Assembly: GCA_030523275.1 (NCBI GenBank)
Contig: JAUNIX010000019.1
Coordinates: 1-60,192 of the forward strand
DNA: 60,192 bases
Origin: Lachnospiraceae bacterium
GTDB lineage: Bacteria; Bacillota; Clostridia; Lachnospirales; Lachnospiraceae
Reading direction: 5' to 3'
Positions within the stretch are counted from its first letter, which is position 1. Each line of letters begins with the position of its first letter. The translations under genes and the position numbers were made by a program. Below the pieces are notes generated by a model. That model did not search any database and was not told where the DNA came from. It saw only the letters and a program-made list of their open reading frames with translations. Below, piece by piece: positions 33,794 to 41,756 of this stretch.

Positions 33794-35299
33794 ATGAATT
33801 ATGGTATCTTAAGCTTATTACCGCCAATCGTGGCTGTTATTATGGCGATTAAAAGCAAAAATGTAATTTTATCGTTGTTTTGTGGGGGATTTGTAGGAAC
33901 TTTAATTTTTTGTTCAGGAAATCCATTTTTAGCTGTCAAATCTATTATTGGAGATTATTTCTTTGTCCAACTTACGGATTCCTACAATGCAGGGGTTATT
34001 GTCTTGGTCATCTTTATCGGTGGATTCATCAAAATGATGGAAAAATCCGGAGGCGCAGAAGCATTTAGTCAAAGTGTGTATCGCTTTGTTAATACGAAAT
34101 TTAAAGCACAGATTTGCGCCTGGGCGGGCGGAATTGTTATCTTCTTTTCAGATCTTGGAACCCCTCTATTAGTAGGTCCGGTCTTTCGACCATTATTTGA
34201 CAAATTAAAAATTTCCAGAGAGAAATTGGCTTGGATTTTGGATTCTACCTCTTCACCAATTGCAATTATGATTCCATTTATCGGATGGGGTGTATATATT
34301 ATGGGTTTGATTCAGGCAGAGTTTGCGAATCTACATATTGCAGAATCTGATTACACAACCTTTGTCCATGCGATTCCATTCCAGATTTATGCCATTCTGG
34401 CAGTTGTTATGATTCCATTGGTTGCAGCGACAAAAAGAGATTTTTCTCAAATGAAAAAGGCGGAGCAGGAAGCAGCATTTCGAGATTATTCTTTTGAAAA
34501 TGTAGAAACAAATCGTCAGGAGACTGGTGAATATTCAAAGAGTAACGCCAAACCTTTGATGGTAATTTTGCCGATCATTGTGGTATTTGCGACATTATTT
34601 ATCACACTTGCACCACTCGGTTTTCCATTTAAAAAAGTAGATGGCAATGAGTTCCGTGTTGCGTTGACAATGGGATATTTCTTCGGTGCAGTTGTATTGA
34701 TGATTTTGATTCGTGTTTATAAAGTACAAACATTTAATGATACGTTTAAAATTTATGTACAGGGAATGAAAGGAATGACAGATGTTGCGATTACGTTGAT
34801 TCTTGCATGGTCTCTTGGCAGTATGATCAGTGCTCTTGGAACAGCGAAGTTTATTGTTGCAGCTATGAAGAGCATCCAATTCTCAGGAGCACTTGTCCCA
34901 GCAGCCATTTTTATATTTGGTGCGTTTGTATCCTTCTCCACAGGAAGTTCCTGGGGAACTTTTGCAATCATGATGCCTTTGGCAATTCCGATGGCACATG
35001 CATTTTCGATTCCGTATGCGATTGCAGTAGGAGCCGTATTATCCGGCGGATTATTCGGTGATCACTGTTCTCCAATTTCTGATACGACAATCTTATCTTC
35101 TACCGGAGCAGGCTGTGATTTGGTCGATCACGTAAAAACACAGCTCCCATATGCCTGCGTCAATGGAATCATTGCATTTTGTGCTTTTATCCTTGCAGGA
35201 ATCACAAAGAGTCCATTTGTCACTGTCTTGGCAGTTGTTGTATTATTTGTCATTATTACTGTATGGGGAAGAATTGGCGACGAAAAACAAGCTGCTTAA
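33794..35299 (+). CDS. NhaC-family Na+/H+ antiporter-like transporter
   Basis: 501-residue membrane protein with about 11-12 hydrophobic helices, Na_H_antiporter (NhaC) family. Features include LSLLPPIVAVIMAI at the N-terminus, IFFSDLGTPLLVGPVFRPLFD, STSSPIAIMIPFIGWG, STGSSWGTFAIMMPLAIPMA and GGLFGDHCSPISDTTILSSTGAGCD, all typical. Family members exchange Na+ for H+ or for organic acids, and the substrate is not certain. AAAGGGAGG ribosome site, single gene, preceded by a leader with a hairpin and a piece of the structured repeat. Confidence 0.92.
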   Translation: MNYGILSLLPPIVAVIMAIKSKNVILSLFCGGFVGTLIFCSGNPFLAVKSIIGDYFFVQLTDSYNAGVIVLVIFIGGFIKMMEKSGGAEAFSQSVYRFVNTKFKAQICAWAGGIVIFFSDLGTPLLVGPVFRPLFDKLKISREKLAWILDSTSSPIAIMIPFIGWGVYIMGLIQAEFANLHIAESDYTTFVHAIPFQIYAILAVVMIPLVAATKRDFSQMKKAEQEAAFRDYSFENVETNRQETGEYSKSNAKPLMVILPIIVVFATLFITLAPLGFPFKKVDGNEFRVALTMGYFFGAVVLMILIRVYKVQTFNDTFKIYVQGMKGMTDVAITLILAWSLGSMISALGTAKFIVAAMKSIQFSGALVPAAIFIFGAFVSFSTGSSWGTFAIMMPLAIPMAHAFSIPYAIAVGAVLSGGLFGDHCSPISDTTILSSTGAGCDLVDHVKTQLPYACVNGIIAFCAFILAGITKSPFVTVLAVVVLFVIITVWGRIGDEKQAA

Positions 35300-35408
35300 T
35301 TTTACATGAAAATAAAAAGAATTCCATGTTTCATACGATTATGTTTGTTGTATAATAGACATGGGCGTTTTGTTTACAATATTATATTAAATGGAAAAGG
35401 AAAAACAA

Positions 35409-36101
35409 ATGTTTGTATACGAATATAAAAGTAAAATATGGTTTCGGAAGGATTTACCATATCAACGAGTGGCAGAAAAATTTGCCTATTTTGTAGATAG
35501 TGTACTTGGAAAAGAAGATCAATATTTGGAATTTCATAAAAGTATAGCATATAAAGGCTATGTATATGATTCTCCTTATCCAATTGAAAAAGACGCTATT
35601 TACAAAAAAGATAAAATATATACTATTCGAATTCGTACCATAAGTCGAGATTTGATTGAATATTTAGCTAGTAAATTAGCGTTTCATGAGACGAATGAAT
35701 TTCGAGGTGTTGGAGGAGAACTAAGAATCATATCTAAAAAAACATTGGAACAGATTTATTCGGTAACGCCAATTTTAATAAAGAATGACTTTGGCTATTG
35801 GAGAGGACATATAACTCTTCCAGAGTTTGAAGAGCGTTTAATAGCAAATCTTATAAAAAAATATAAGTATTTTACGGGTAAAGAATTAAGAGAAAAATTT
35901 ATGTTATATGATTATATGGAATTTTGTAATCAAAAGCCGATCAAAATTCCATACAAAGGAATCAATTTGTTGGGAGATAAGATTTGTTTTCAGATAGCAA
36001 ATAATAAAACTGCTCAGGAACTTGCGTATTTGGCAATTGGCGTTGGAATGGGAGAAAACAATACAAGAGGCTTTGGCTTTGTGAACTATAAATATCTTTA
36101 A
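35409..36101 (+). CDS. cas6: Solitary Cas6-like CRISPR endoribonuclease
   Basis: 230-residue RAMP-type protein resembling Cas6, which cuts CRISPR precursor RNA. The N-terminal ferredoxin-like half shows AYKGYVYDSPYPIEKDAIYKK and IYTIRIRTI, as in Cas6. The C-terminal glycine-rich loop GVGMGENNTRGFGFV (about 212-226) is the family signature. His43 and Lys49 keep the H-x5-K spacing of the archaeal Cas6 active site, with Tyr27 nearby as a possible third residue. I chose the ATG at 35409 because AAAAGGA precedes it; 35391 lacks a site. No CRISPR array, Cascade, Cas1 or Cas2 gene is in the window. Function is therefore open. Confidence 0.82.
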   Translation: MFVYEYKSKIWFRKDLPYQRVAEKFAYFVDSVLGKEDQYLEFHKSIAYKGYVYDSPYPIEKDAIYKKDKIYTIRIRTISRDLIEYLASKLAFHETNEFRGVGGELRIISKKTLEQIYSVTPILIKNDFGYWRGHITLPEFEERLIANLIKKYKYFTGKELREKFMLYDYMEFCNQKPIKIPYKGINLLGDKICFQIANNKTAQELAYLAIGVGMGENNTRGFGFVNYKYL

Positions 36102-36120
36102 ATCATATGGAGGCATATTT

Positions 36121-36465
36121 ATGGGATTTTTTAGTGGTATTTTTTCAATCAAAGAAAAGATTTGGCAAGGTCGTAACATAGAACTATATGAAAAATATTG
36201 TGAGGCATTAAGATCGAATGGCTTTAAGATCCAAGCATTTAAGATAAATCAAGAGCGTCCAAAATGCACTGGAAATTGTGCTGCCTGTGCGGCTTGTGGA
36301 GACATCGGAGAAGATGTATCATTTTATGACAAGCTTGGCAGTGGATGTTCAGATGATTTGTTGACTGCAAAAAGTGGAGACGACATCTATGCCATTTATG
36401 TCAAACAAAAAGAATTGGAAAAAGCACAACAAGTATTAACAAACATTAGAAACGATTTATCTTAG
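36121..36465 (+). CDS. Small cysteine-rich protein of unknown function
   Basis: 114 residues, GGAGGCATATTT ribosome site, 19 nt after the Cas6-like gene and in the same direction. The central segment CTGNCAACAACG has four cysteines in 11 positions (a possible metal-binding knuckle), with a fifth Cys in SGCSDD. The C-terminus (about 80-114) reads like an alternating helix/strand region with KQKELEKAQQVL. I do not recognise a family. Confidence 0.72.
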   Translation: MGFFSGIFSIKEKIWQGRNIELYEKYCEALRSNGFKIQAFKINQERPKCTGNCAACAACGDIGEDVSFYDKLGSGCSDDLLTAKSGDDIYAIYVKQKELEKAQQVLTNIRNDLS

Positions 36466-36477
36466 CAAGGAGTGTTT

Positions 36478-36729
36478 ATGACATTATATTTTACAAATGA
36501 TAGTAAGCAAAAACGTATTTTGATAAAGACAAACTATATAGAAGATATCTATGATACGATGTTGTCATTTTTTGAGGATTACCATATTCGCCCTCGATTT
36601 CTTCAGTTAGATGAAAATGAATTGGGAGAATGGAAGATTTCTTTTGGCAGTATCACTGAGTTTTTTTATGTAACAGATACAATGGGGCAAAGTATAGATG
36701 GATTAAGAGATTTAATGGAGGAGTCATGA
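36478..36729 (+). CDS. Small protein of unknown function
   Basis: 83 residues from the ATG at 36478, which has AAGGAG at 36467-36472. It is soluble, with alternating strands (TLYFTNDSKQKRILIKT, EWKISFGSITEFFYVTD) and a central helix. Its stop overlaps the start of the next gene (ATGA), so the two are probably translated together. No family recognised. Confidence 0.65.
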   Translation: MTLYFTNDSKQKRILIKTNYIEDIYDTMLSFFEDYHIRPRFLQLDENELGEWKISFGSITEFFYVTDTMGQSIDGLRDLMEES

Positions 36730-37277
36730 AAAAGAGAGTTTTTGGTATAGGGATTGGAGTCGCTTTTTTTGTTTTGATTGGAGGAAGTATATTTCAACAT
36801 TATAAAGAAATAGTGCGGGAAATGGATCAAGATAATCCACTCGCAGAACAGCAAGATAGATTTATGGATATTGATGATAAATTGTGCGAGATTAGTCATT
36901 ATGGAGATCATCTTGAGAAATTAACAGAAAATCAAAAGGTTTTCTATTATATTCAAGAATTGGATATGGAAATCAATTGTGGTGGTTTTGATCAATACTT
37001 TTTCAATTCTTCGGGTGATAATGCAATCGAAACCATTGATGCTTTGAAAACAATTGGTGCTAAAGAAACAGCCAAAATGGTTCAGGATGCAATCGATGTT
37101 TTTGATGGAAAATATACGAATAATCGTGGGAAGCGTCAAGATATCATGGAACAAATTGAGGACAAAAGTGAAGAAAAGTGGAATCAGTTAGATGAAAATT
37201 TTTGTGATTATCCAGAAAATTGGTATGATTTGATGGACGAATTTATCAAAAAACACAAAGAGGAGTTTGACTTTTAA
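36726..37277 (+). CDS. Membrane-anchored DMP19/DUF4375-like protein
   Basis: 183 residues. One N-terminal transmembrane helix (about 7-24) is followed by a helical domain with ENQKVFYYIQELDMEINCGGFDQYFFNSSGD and IDALKTIGAKETAKMVQDAI, the pattern of the DMP19 (DUF4375) fold. A characterised member in Neisseria is a DNA mimic, but most are unstudied and the membrane anchor here argues against that role. Very acidic, with a tail rich in Glu/Asp. Overlaps the previous small gene by 4 nt. Confidence 0.75.
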   Translation: MKKRVFGIGIGVAFFVLIGGSIFQHYKEIVREMDQDNPLAEQQDRFMDIDDKLCEISHYGDHLEKLTENQKVFYYIQELDMEINCGGFDQYFFNSSGDNAIETIDALKTIGAKETAKMVQDAIDVFDGKYTNNRGKRQDIMEQIEDKSEEKWNQLDENFCDYPENWYDLMDEFIKKHKEEFDF

Positions 37278-37310
37278 GAAGTGTATGTTTGGTATAAAGA
37301 GGAGTTATAA

Positions 37311-37853
37311 ATGGAATTAATGAAAGGAAGATCCGAAGATAGTTCATCTAGATTGGAAAAAGAAGTAAAGGTGTATGACTTATTAGATAAAGTTGGAATT
37401 GAATATGATCGGGTAGATCATGAAGAAGCGAATACAATGGAGGCTTGCAATGATGTTGCGAATGCTTTAAATATTTTTATTTGTAAAAATCTTTTTTTGT
37501 GCAATCGGCAAAAGACAAAGTTTTATTTATTAATGATGCCTGGTGATAAAGTATTTAAAACAAAATATTTATCAAAACAGCTTCATTGTTCTAGATTATC
37601 ATTTGCAAATCCTGATGATATGAAGCGATATTTAAATATCAGACCAGGAGCAGTTTCTATAATGGGTCTGATGAATGATAAAGAAAATCATGTTCAGCTG
37701 TTGGTGGATAAGCCTGTGATAGAAAGTGATTTTCTTGGATGTCATCCATGTGTGAGTACGACTAGTTTAAAGATAAAGACGAAAGATATTTTGGAAAAAT
37801 TTTTGCCAATCGTGCACCATGAACCGATTATTGTAGATTTACCCGATGAATAG
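37311..37853 (+). CDS. ProX-type aminoacyl-tRNA deacylase (YbaK/ProRS-associated domain)
   Basis: 180-residue protein of the YbaK/ProXp family, which hydrolyses mischarged tRNA (commonly Ala-tRNA(Pro)). Family features are YDRVDHEEANTMEAC at the N-terminus, the conserved Lys in FICKNLFLCNRQKTKFYLLMMPG, RLSFANPDDM and the LNIRPGAVSIMGLMND segment. The C-terminus FLGCHPCVSTTSLKIKTKDIL matches the Clostridial PrdX-like form. GAGGAG ribosome site. A free-standing editing enzyme, no proS nearby. Confidence 0.88.
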   Translation: MELMKGRSEDSSSRLEKEVKVYDLLDKVGIEYDRVDHEEANTMEACNDVANALNIFICKNLFLCNRQKTKFYLLMMPGDKVFKTKYLSKQLHCSRLSFANPDDMKRYLNIRPGAVSIMGLMNDKENHVQLLVDKPVIESDFLGCHPCVSTTSLKIKTKDILEKFLPIVHHEPIIVDLPDE

Positions 37854-37879
37854 GGAAAAATAATGGAAGGAGAACGACT

Positions 37880-38185
37880 GTGAAAGAAATTCGTGTAAAT
37901 GCAGAAACTATGATGAATGATACCCGAGAAAAATATATCATTGATCTGCGCAAGGAAAAAGATTTTAAAGCGGGAAGTTGTGAAGGGGCAATCAATATCT
38001 ATTGGCAGGAGTTTGAAAGTAAAATGCTCGATTTTGCAAAGGATAAACCAATGTATCTTATCTGTTATACAGGGGAAACTAGTGATGAATTTGCAGGATA
38101 TCTTTGTAAAAACGGATATGAAGCATATAGTATTCAGGAAGGATACCGTGGGTATAAGCGTTGGAAATTGAGTCAACTTATGTAA
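37880..38185 (+). CDS. Rhodanese-like sulfurtransferase domain protein
   Basis: 101-residue single rhodanese domain. YIIDLRKEKDFKAGSCEGAINIYW is the N-terminal strand-helix pattern, and the active-site loop with the cysteine persulfide nucleophile is CYTGETSDEFAGYL (Cys at about 60). Start is GTG with AAGGAG upstream. Small cytoplasmic sulfur carrier or detoxification protein; partner unknown. It follows the ProX-like gene by 26 nt and may share its transcript. Confidence 0.87.
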   Translation: MKEIRVNAETMMNDTREKYIIDLRKEKDFKAGSCEGAINIYWQEFESKMLDFAKDKPMYLICYTGETSDEFAGYLCKNGYEAYSIQEGYRGYKRWKLSQLM

Positions 38186-38322
38186 AATTGAAAAAATAAA
38201 ACTTAACACCGTGTATTCCAAAATGCTAGATGAATAAAATAAATTTGATAGATGAAATTTTTGCATCTGAAAATGAGAATGATGATTTTTTATTAAATGT
38301 AGCAATATTTCTAAAAATTCGC

Positions 38323-38387
38323 TTGACTTTTGTGCATCAAAGACTAAAATATGTGATGCACAAAAAAGTTGAATACATTGATTCAAC
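38323..38387 (+). promoter_or_regulatory. cstA promoter, 12-bp inverted-repeat operator and 5' hairpin
   Basis: TTGACT (38323-38328), 16 nt, TAAAAT (38345-38350). A perfect 12-bp inverted repeat TTTTGTGCATCA (38328-38339) / TGATGCACAAAA (38354-38365) straddles the -10 box with a 14-nt spacer. It is not followed by a T run, so an operator is likelier than a terminator. GTTGAAT / ATTCAAC (38368-38387) forms a small hairpin just before the ribosome site. Confidence 0.7.
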
Positions 38388-38407
38388 GAAAAAAGGAGAG
38401 GAAAAAT

Positions 38408-40102
38408 ATGAATACATTAGTAATTGTTCTCATCGCAGCAGTCTGCTTATTTGCAGGCTATGTTTTATATGGACGCTGGCTTGCTAACAAATGGGGAATT
38501 GACCCAAAAGCTAAGACACCGGCTTATGTTCATGAAGATGGACAGGATTATGTTCCAACGGATGGCTGGATCGTATTTTCTCACCAGTTTTCATCGATTG
38601 CAGGTGCAGGTCCTGTAACAGGTGCGATTCAGGCCACAGCTTTTGGATGGTTTCCAGTATTGCTTTGGATTTTGCTTGGAGGTATTTTCTTTGGAGCGGT
38701 TACCGATTTTGGAGCATTATATGCCAGTGTGAAAAATGACGGTAAATCTATGGGCCTTTTGATTGAAAAATACATAGGAAAGACCGGACGTAAATTATTC
38801 TTGGTATTTTGCTGGTTGTTCACTTTACTAGTAATTGCTGCTTTTGCGGATATGGTAGCTGGAACATTTAACGCCTATGTCGTAGATGGCAACGTTGCAC
38901 AATTAGCGCCTACTGCGAAAATCAATGGAGCAGCCGGAACGATTTCCATTATGTTTATCATTTTTGCCATGATTTTTGGTGTGGTCCAAAAGAAATGGAA
39001 TTTGGCTGGTGCGAAAGAAGTTGTTGTCGGATTAATCTTTACCTTTGCTGCTTTGGCAATTGGTATGCAATTCCCATTAATTGGTGGAAAAGATGCATGG
39101 ATCGGATTTACATTTGCATATATTTTCTTAGCATCTGTTCTTCCTATGTGGCTTTTAAAACAGCCTCGGGACTATATGACAACCTTTATGTTTGCTGGTA
39201 TGATTATCGGTGCAGCTGTTGGAATTATCGTTGCACATCCAACCATGAATCTTCCAGTATACACAGGATTTACAAATGAAAATCTGGGAAATCTGTTTCC
39301 AATCTTATTTGTAACGGTTGCCTGTGGTGCAGTTTCTGGTTTTCACAGTTTGGTTTCATCAGGAACATCTTCTAAGACGATTGCCAACGAAAAAGATATG
39401 TTAAAAGTTGGTTATGGTGCGATGGTTTTAGAAAGTCTATTAGCTGTATTGGCCCTCTGCGTAGCTGGTGCTGCCGCAGCATCCGATGGAACGGCTGCAG
39501 TCGGAACACCATTCCAGATTTTCTCTGGCGGTGTTGCCGGATTATTAGAAATGTTCGGAATCCCAGTTTATGTAGCTCAGTGTTTTATGACGATGTGTGT
39601 ATCAGCCCTCGCTCTTACAAGTTTGGATGCAGTAGCCCGAATCGGACGTATGTCATTCCAGGAATTATTTAGCGTTGATGATATGGAATATACAGAGGGA
39701 TGGAGAAAGGTTCTTTGCAATAAATACTTTTCAACAATCCTTACATTGTTATGCGGATACATCCTTACTAGAATTGGTTATGCGAATATTTGGCCATTAT
39801 TCGGAAGCGCAAACCAGTTGTTAAGTGCATTAGTATTAATTACACTTTGTGTATTCTTAAAAGTAACGGGAAGACAGAATAAGACATTATTCCCACCACT
39901 TATCATTATGCTTTGTGTAACTTTTACGGCCTTAGTTCAAAGATTTCTTGCACTTGTAAAAGCATTTAGTGCAGGATCTGCTGTATTTATGGTAGAAGGA
40001 CTTCAGCTTATTATCGCAGTTTTATTAATGATTCTTGGTATTACAATCGTATATACATCAGGTAAAAAGCTGGCTACAAAAAAAGTTGGTTCTGAAAATT
40101 AA
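38408..40102 (+). CDS. cstA: CstA-family carbon starvation / pyruvate transporter
   Basis: 564-residue membrane protein with about 14-16 hydrophobic helices, of the CstA/BtsT family that imports pyruvate or peptides. Family segments are FAGYVLYGRWLANKWG, YVPTDGWIVFSHQFSSIAGAGPVTGAIQA, GAVTDFGALYASVKN, CGAVSGFHSLVSSGTSSKTI and LALTSLDAVARIGRMSFQEL. This is the shorter Gram-positive form. Start is ATG 38408 with AAGGAGAGG upstream. It stands alone behind a strong operator, so it is tightly regulated. A terminator follows. Confidence 0.94.
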   Translation: MNTLVIVLIAAVCLFAGYVLYGRWLANKWGIDPKAKTPAYVHEDGQDYVPTDGWIVFSHQFSSIAGAGPVTGAIQATAFGWFPVLLWILLGGIFFGAVTDFGALYASVKNDGKSMGLLIEKYIGKTGRKLFLVFCWLFTLLVIAAFADMVAGTFNAYVVDGNVAQLAPTAKINGAAGTISIMFIIFAMIFGVVQKKWNLAGAKEVVVGLIFTFAALAIGMQFPLIGGKDAWIGFTFAYIFLASVLPMWLLKQPRDYMTTFMFAGMIIGAAVGIIVAHPTMNLPVYTGFTNENLGNLFPILFVTVACGAVSGFHSLVSSGTSSKTIANEKDMLKVGYGAMVLESLLAVLALCVAGAAAASDGTAAVGTPFQIFSGGVAGLLEMFGIPVYVAQCFMTMCVSALALTSLDAVARIGRMSFQELFSVDDMEYTEGWRKVLCNKYFSTILTLLCGYILTRIGYANIWPLFGSANQLLSALVLITLCVFLKVTGRQNKTLFPPLIIMLCVTFTALVQRFLALVKAFSAGSAVFMVEGLQLIIAVLLMILGITIVYTSGKKLATKKVGSEN

Positions 40103-40165
40103 AAGAAAGAACAAAGTGCAATTTCAAAGGAATTTCCTATATACATAGCAAAAAAAATGATTCGG

Positions 40166-40203
40166 CTCAAAATCCAGCTTGGATTTTGGGTCGTTTTCTT
40201 TCT
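40166..40203 (+). terminator. Terminator of cstA
   Basis: CTCAAAATCC (40166-40175) pairs with GGATTTTGGG (40181-40190, one G-T pair) around AGCTT, followed by TCGTTTTCTTTCT. Confidence 0.8.
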
Positions 40204-40342
40204 ATATAAAACAGGAAATGGATTACGATTTTGAAGGCTTTATTTTTTTATAAACATTTTAATGAGAAAAATTTTAGAATTGTATCATGAAATATATGAT
40301 ATAATAGCTATGATTTTAATACAAATAACAGGAGGTATTATC

Positions 40343-40876
40343 ATGGATTTTTCGAAATTAGAAAAACATATTATAGATGTGATCAAAGAGGAGCAGATTA
40401 AATTAGGATATCGAAGCGAAGTTGTTCGCCTTTATTATCCTCTCAATTCTTTAAATCAATTTTTATCTGATGATTTTGATATTGAACAAATGCATAAGGT
40501 ATTGGAGGACTTTATCGATTATGTGGAAAATCGATTAGGAAAAATTCAAGTATCGAATGTTGGAGAAAGATTTTGCCTTGCAATACCAGAAGTTGGTGTT
40601 GACTATGTACATGAGCACATGGATCATACAGAATTTATTTATGACTTTATCAAAACGATAGAAAAACATGGCTGTACGATTGAAGATGTTTTGCAAACAT
40701 TTTATCATCATTCCGAACACGTTCATGTCGAAAAAGTGGATCATGGGGAATTTGATTATCTTGTGTATTTTGAAGATGGAGAGCCAGATGATTTCCGCTA
40801 CTGTATTACCGACGAAGGATGCCACATTATTTATCATCGTTTTATGCCTGGTGATTATGAGGACTTTGCATTTTAA
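40343..40876 (+). CDS. DUF3877-like protein of unknown function
   Basis: 177-residue soluble acidic protein. Start is ATG 40343 with AGGAGG 7 nt upstream. The N-terminus MDFSKLEKHIIDVIKEEQIKLGY and RLYYPLNSLN are what I recall from DUF3877, a family largely limited to Lachnospiraceae and relatives; this is from memory, not a search. The rest has FIDYVENRLGKIQVSN and an acidic tail DEGCHIIYHRFMPGDYEDFAF. No catalytic motif is evident. It stands alone, with a terminator downstream. Confidence 0.8.
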   Translation: MDFSKLEKHIIDVIKEEQIKLGYRSEVVRLYYPLNSLNQFLSDDFDIEQMHKVLEDFIDYVENRLGKIQVSNVGERFCLAIPEVGVDYVHEHMDHTEFIYDFIKTIEKHGCTIEDVLQTFYHHSEHVHVEKVDHGEFDYLVYFEDGEPDDFRYCITDEGCHIIYHRFMPGDYEDFAF

Positions 40877-40970
40877 ATTAATTGAAAAAACATTTAATGC
40901 CATATGATGGGATAACTATTTATCGTTCGACATAAGAGGCTGGGAGAAAACTTAAATTTTTGTAAGAAAT

Positions 40971-41026
40971 CATCTCCACGAAATATAATCTTTTTAACAT
41001 TTGATCTTTTCATGGAGATGTTTTTT
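40971..41026. terminator. Terminator between the DUF3877-like gene and the Rpn remnant
   Basis: CATCTCC (40971-40977) pairs with GGAGATG (41014-41020) across a 36-nt AT-rich loop that can extend with CG/CATG pairing, followed by TTTTTT. The T run favours the plus strand. Confidence 0.65.
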
Positions 41027-41561
41027 AATATGATAACTGTATTTCCTGATATAATTCTTGTCTAAATTTTTCATCAGAAGTTGCTTTTTCTAGGTCATCA
41101 AAACGCTTTTGTGCAACTAGAGTTGCATATAGCTGATTTAGTTTATGTTCTGCCTGTTGTCGACCTTCTAGTCTGCCCTGTTGCCGGCCTTCTTCTCTTA
41201 ATTGGTCAAATGCTCTACACATATCATACGCCACCTTTCCATTCTGATTATAGGCTACATATTTTTTTAATTGTTTGATAGATGCTCTTTCATCGGAAAG
41301 AACCACGAATACTTCAAATGTCTCTTCCGATAAATAGCGGTATCGAGTGTTACTTTGTATCAAAGTCTGTATCTTTTTGATAATATCTCTTTCTCGTTTT
41401 AATACTTTATCTGTCTTGTGGTATGCTAATACCGTATTTTTTTCCTCAATCATCTTGGTATCGATTATGTTGTTACCACCAAAAGCAATACCATTGATCA
41501 AGTCAGAGAATTTTTCATTATCAGATAAATATTTTCTTAAAACGATGTCTTTTTCGGACAT
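41025..41561 (-). pseudogene. Rpn/YhgA-like PD-(D/E)XK nuclease with its core deleted
   Basis: 178-residue frame that keeps the two ends of the Rpn-family (transposase-like nuclease) protein and lacks the middle. Residues 1-60 have the usual start KDIVLRKYLSDNEKFSDLINGIAFGG and KTDKVLKRERDI. The rest has the usual C-terminal half with ETFEVFVVLSDERASIKQLKKYV, AYDMCRAFDQLREEGRQQGRLEGRQQAE and a coiled tail. Full-length members are about 290-330 residues, so around 120-150 residues including the catalytic motifs are missing, in frame. It has a good ribosome site (AGGAGG) and promoter (TTGACA-17-TATTAT on the minus strand), so a short protein may still be made. Confidence 0.72.
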
Positions 41562-41756
41562 GAAATCACCTCCTTAATCTTGAAATAATGTAATATATTT
41601 CCATAATAATATTCTTGTAAATAATTGTCAAGAAAAAGATTTTATTAAATAAAAGATGAATGTCATATATAAAAAGATATCAAACTAGAATAGTTGGTTT
41701 TCATAGTTTTATATGTTATCCTAATGACAAAGATAGAAGATTAAGGAGTATGAAAT

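Noticed and set aside
35300..38200. CRISPR array or other cas genes around the Cas6-like gene
   Set aside because: No direct repeats of 25-40 nt with unique spacers, and the neighbours show no Cas1, Cas2, Cas3, Cas5, Cas7 or Cas10 motifs.
38186..38407. The 12-bp inverted repeat before cstA as a terminator of the rhodanese gene
   Set aside because: It is followed by an A run rather than a T run on the plus strand, and it overlaps a promoter, so an operator fits better.
41025..41561. Rpn-like frame as a complete short gene or an insertion sequence
   Set aside because: Both ends align with the family pattern but the middle is missing; no terminal inverted repeats or target duplication are visible around it.
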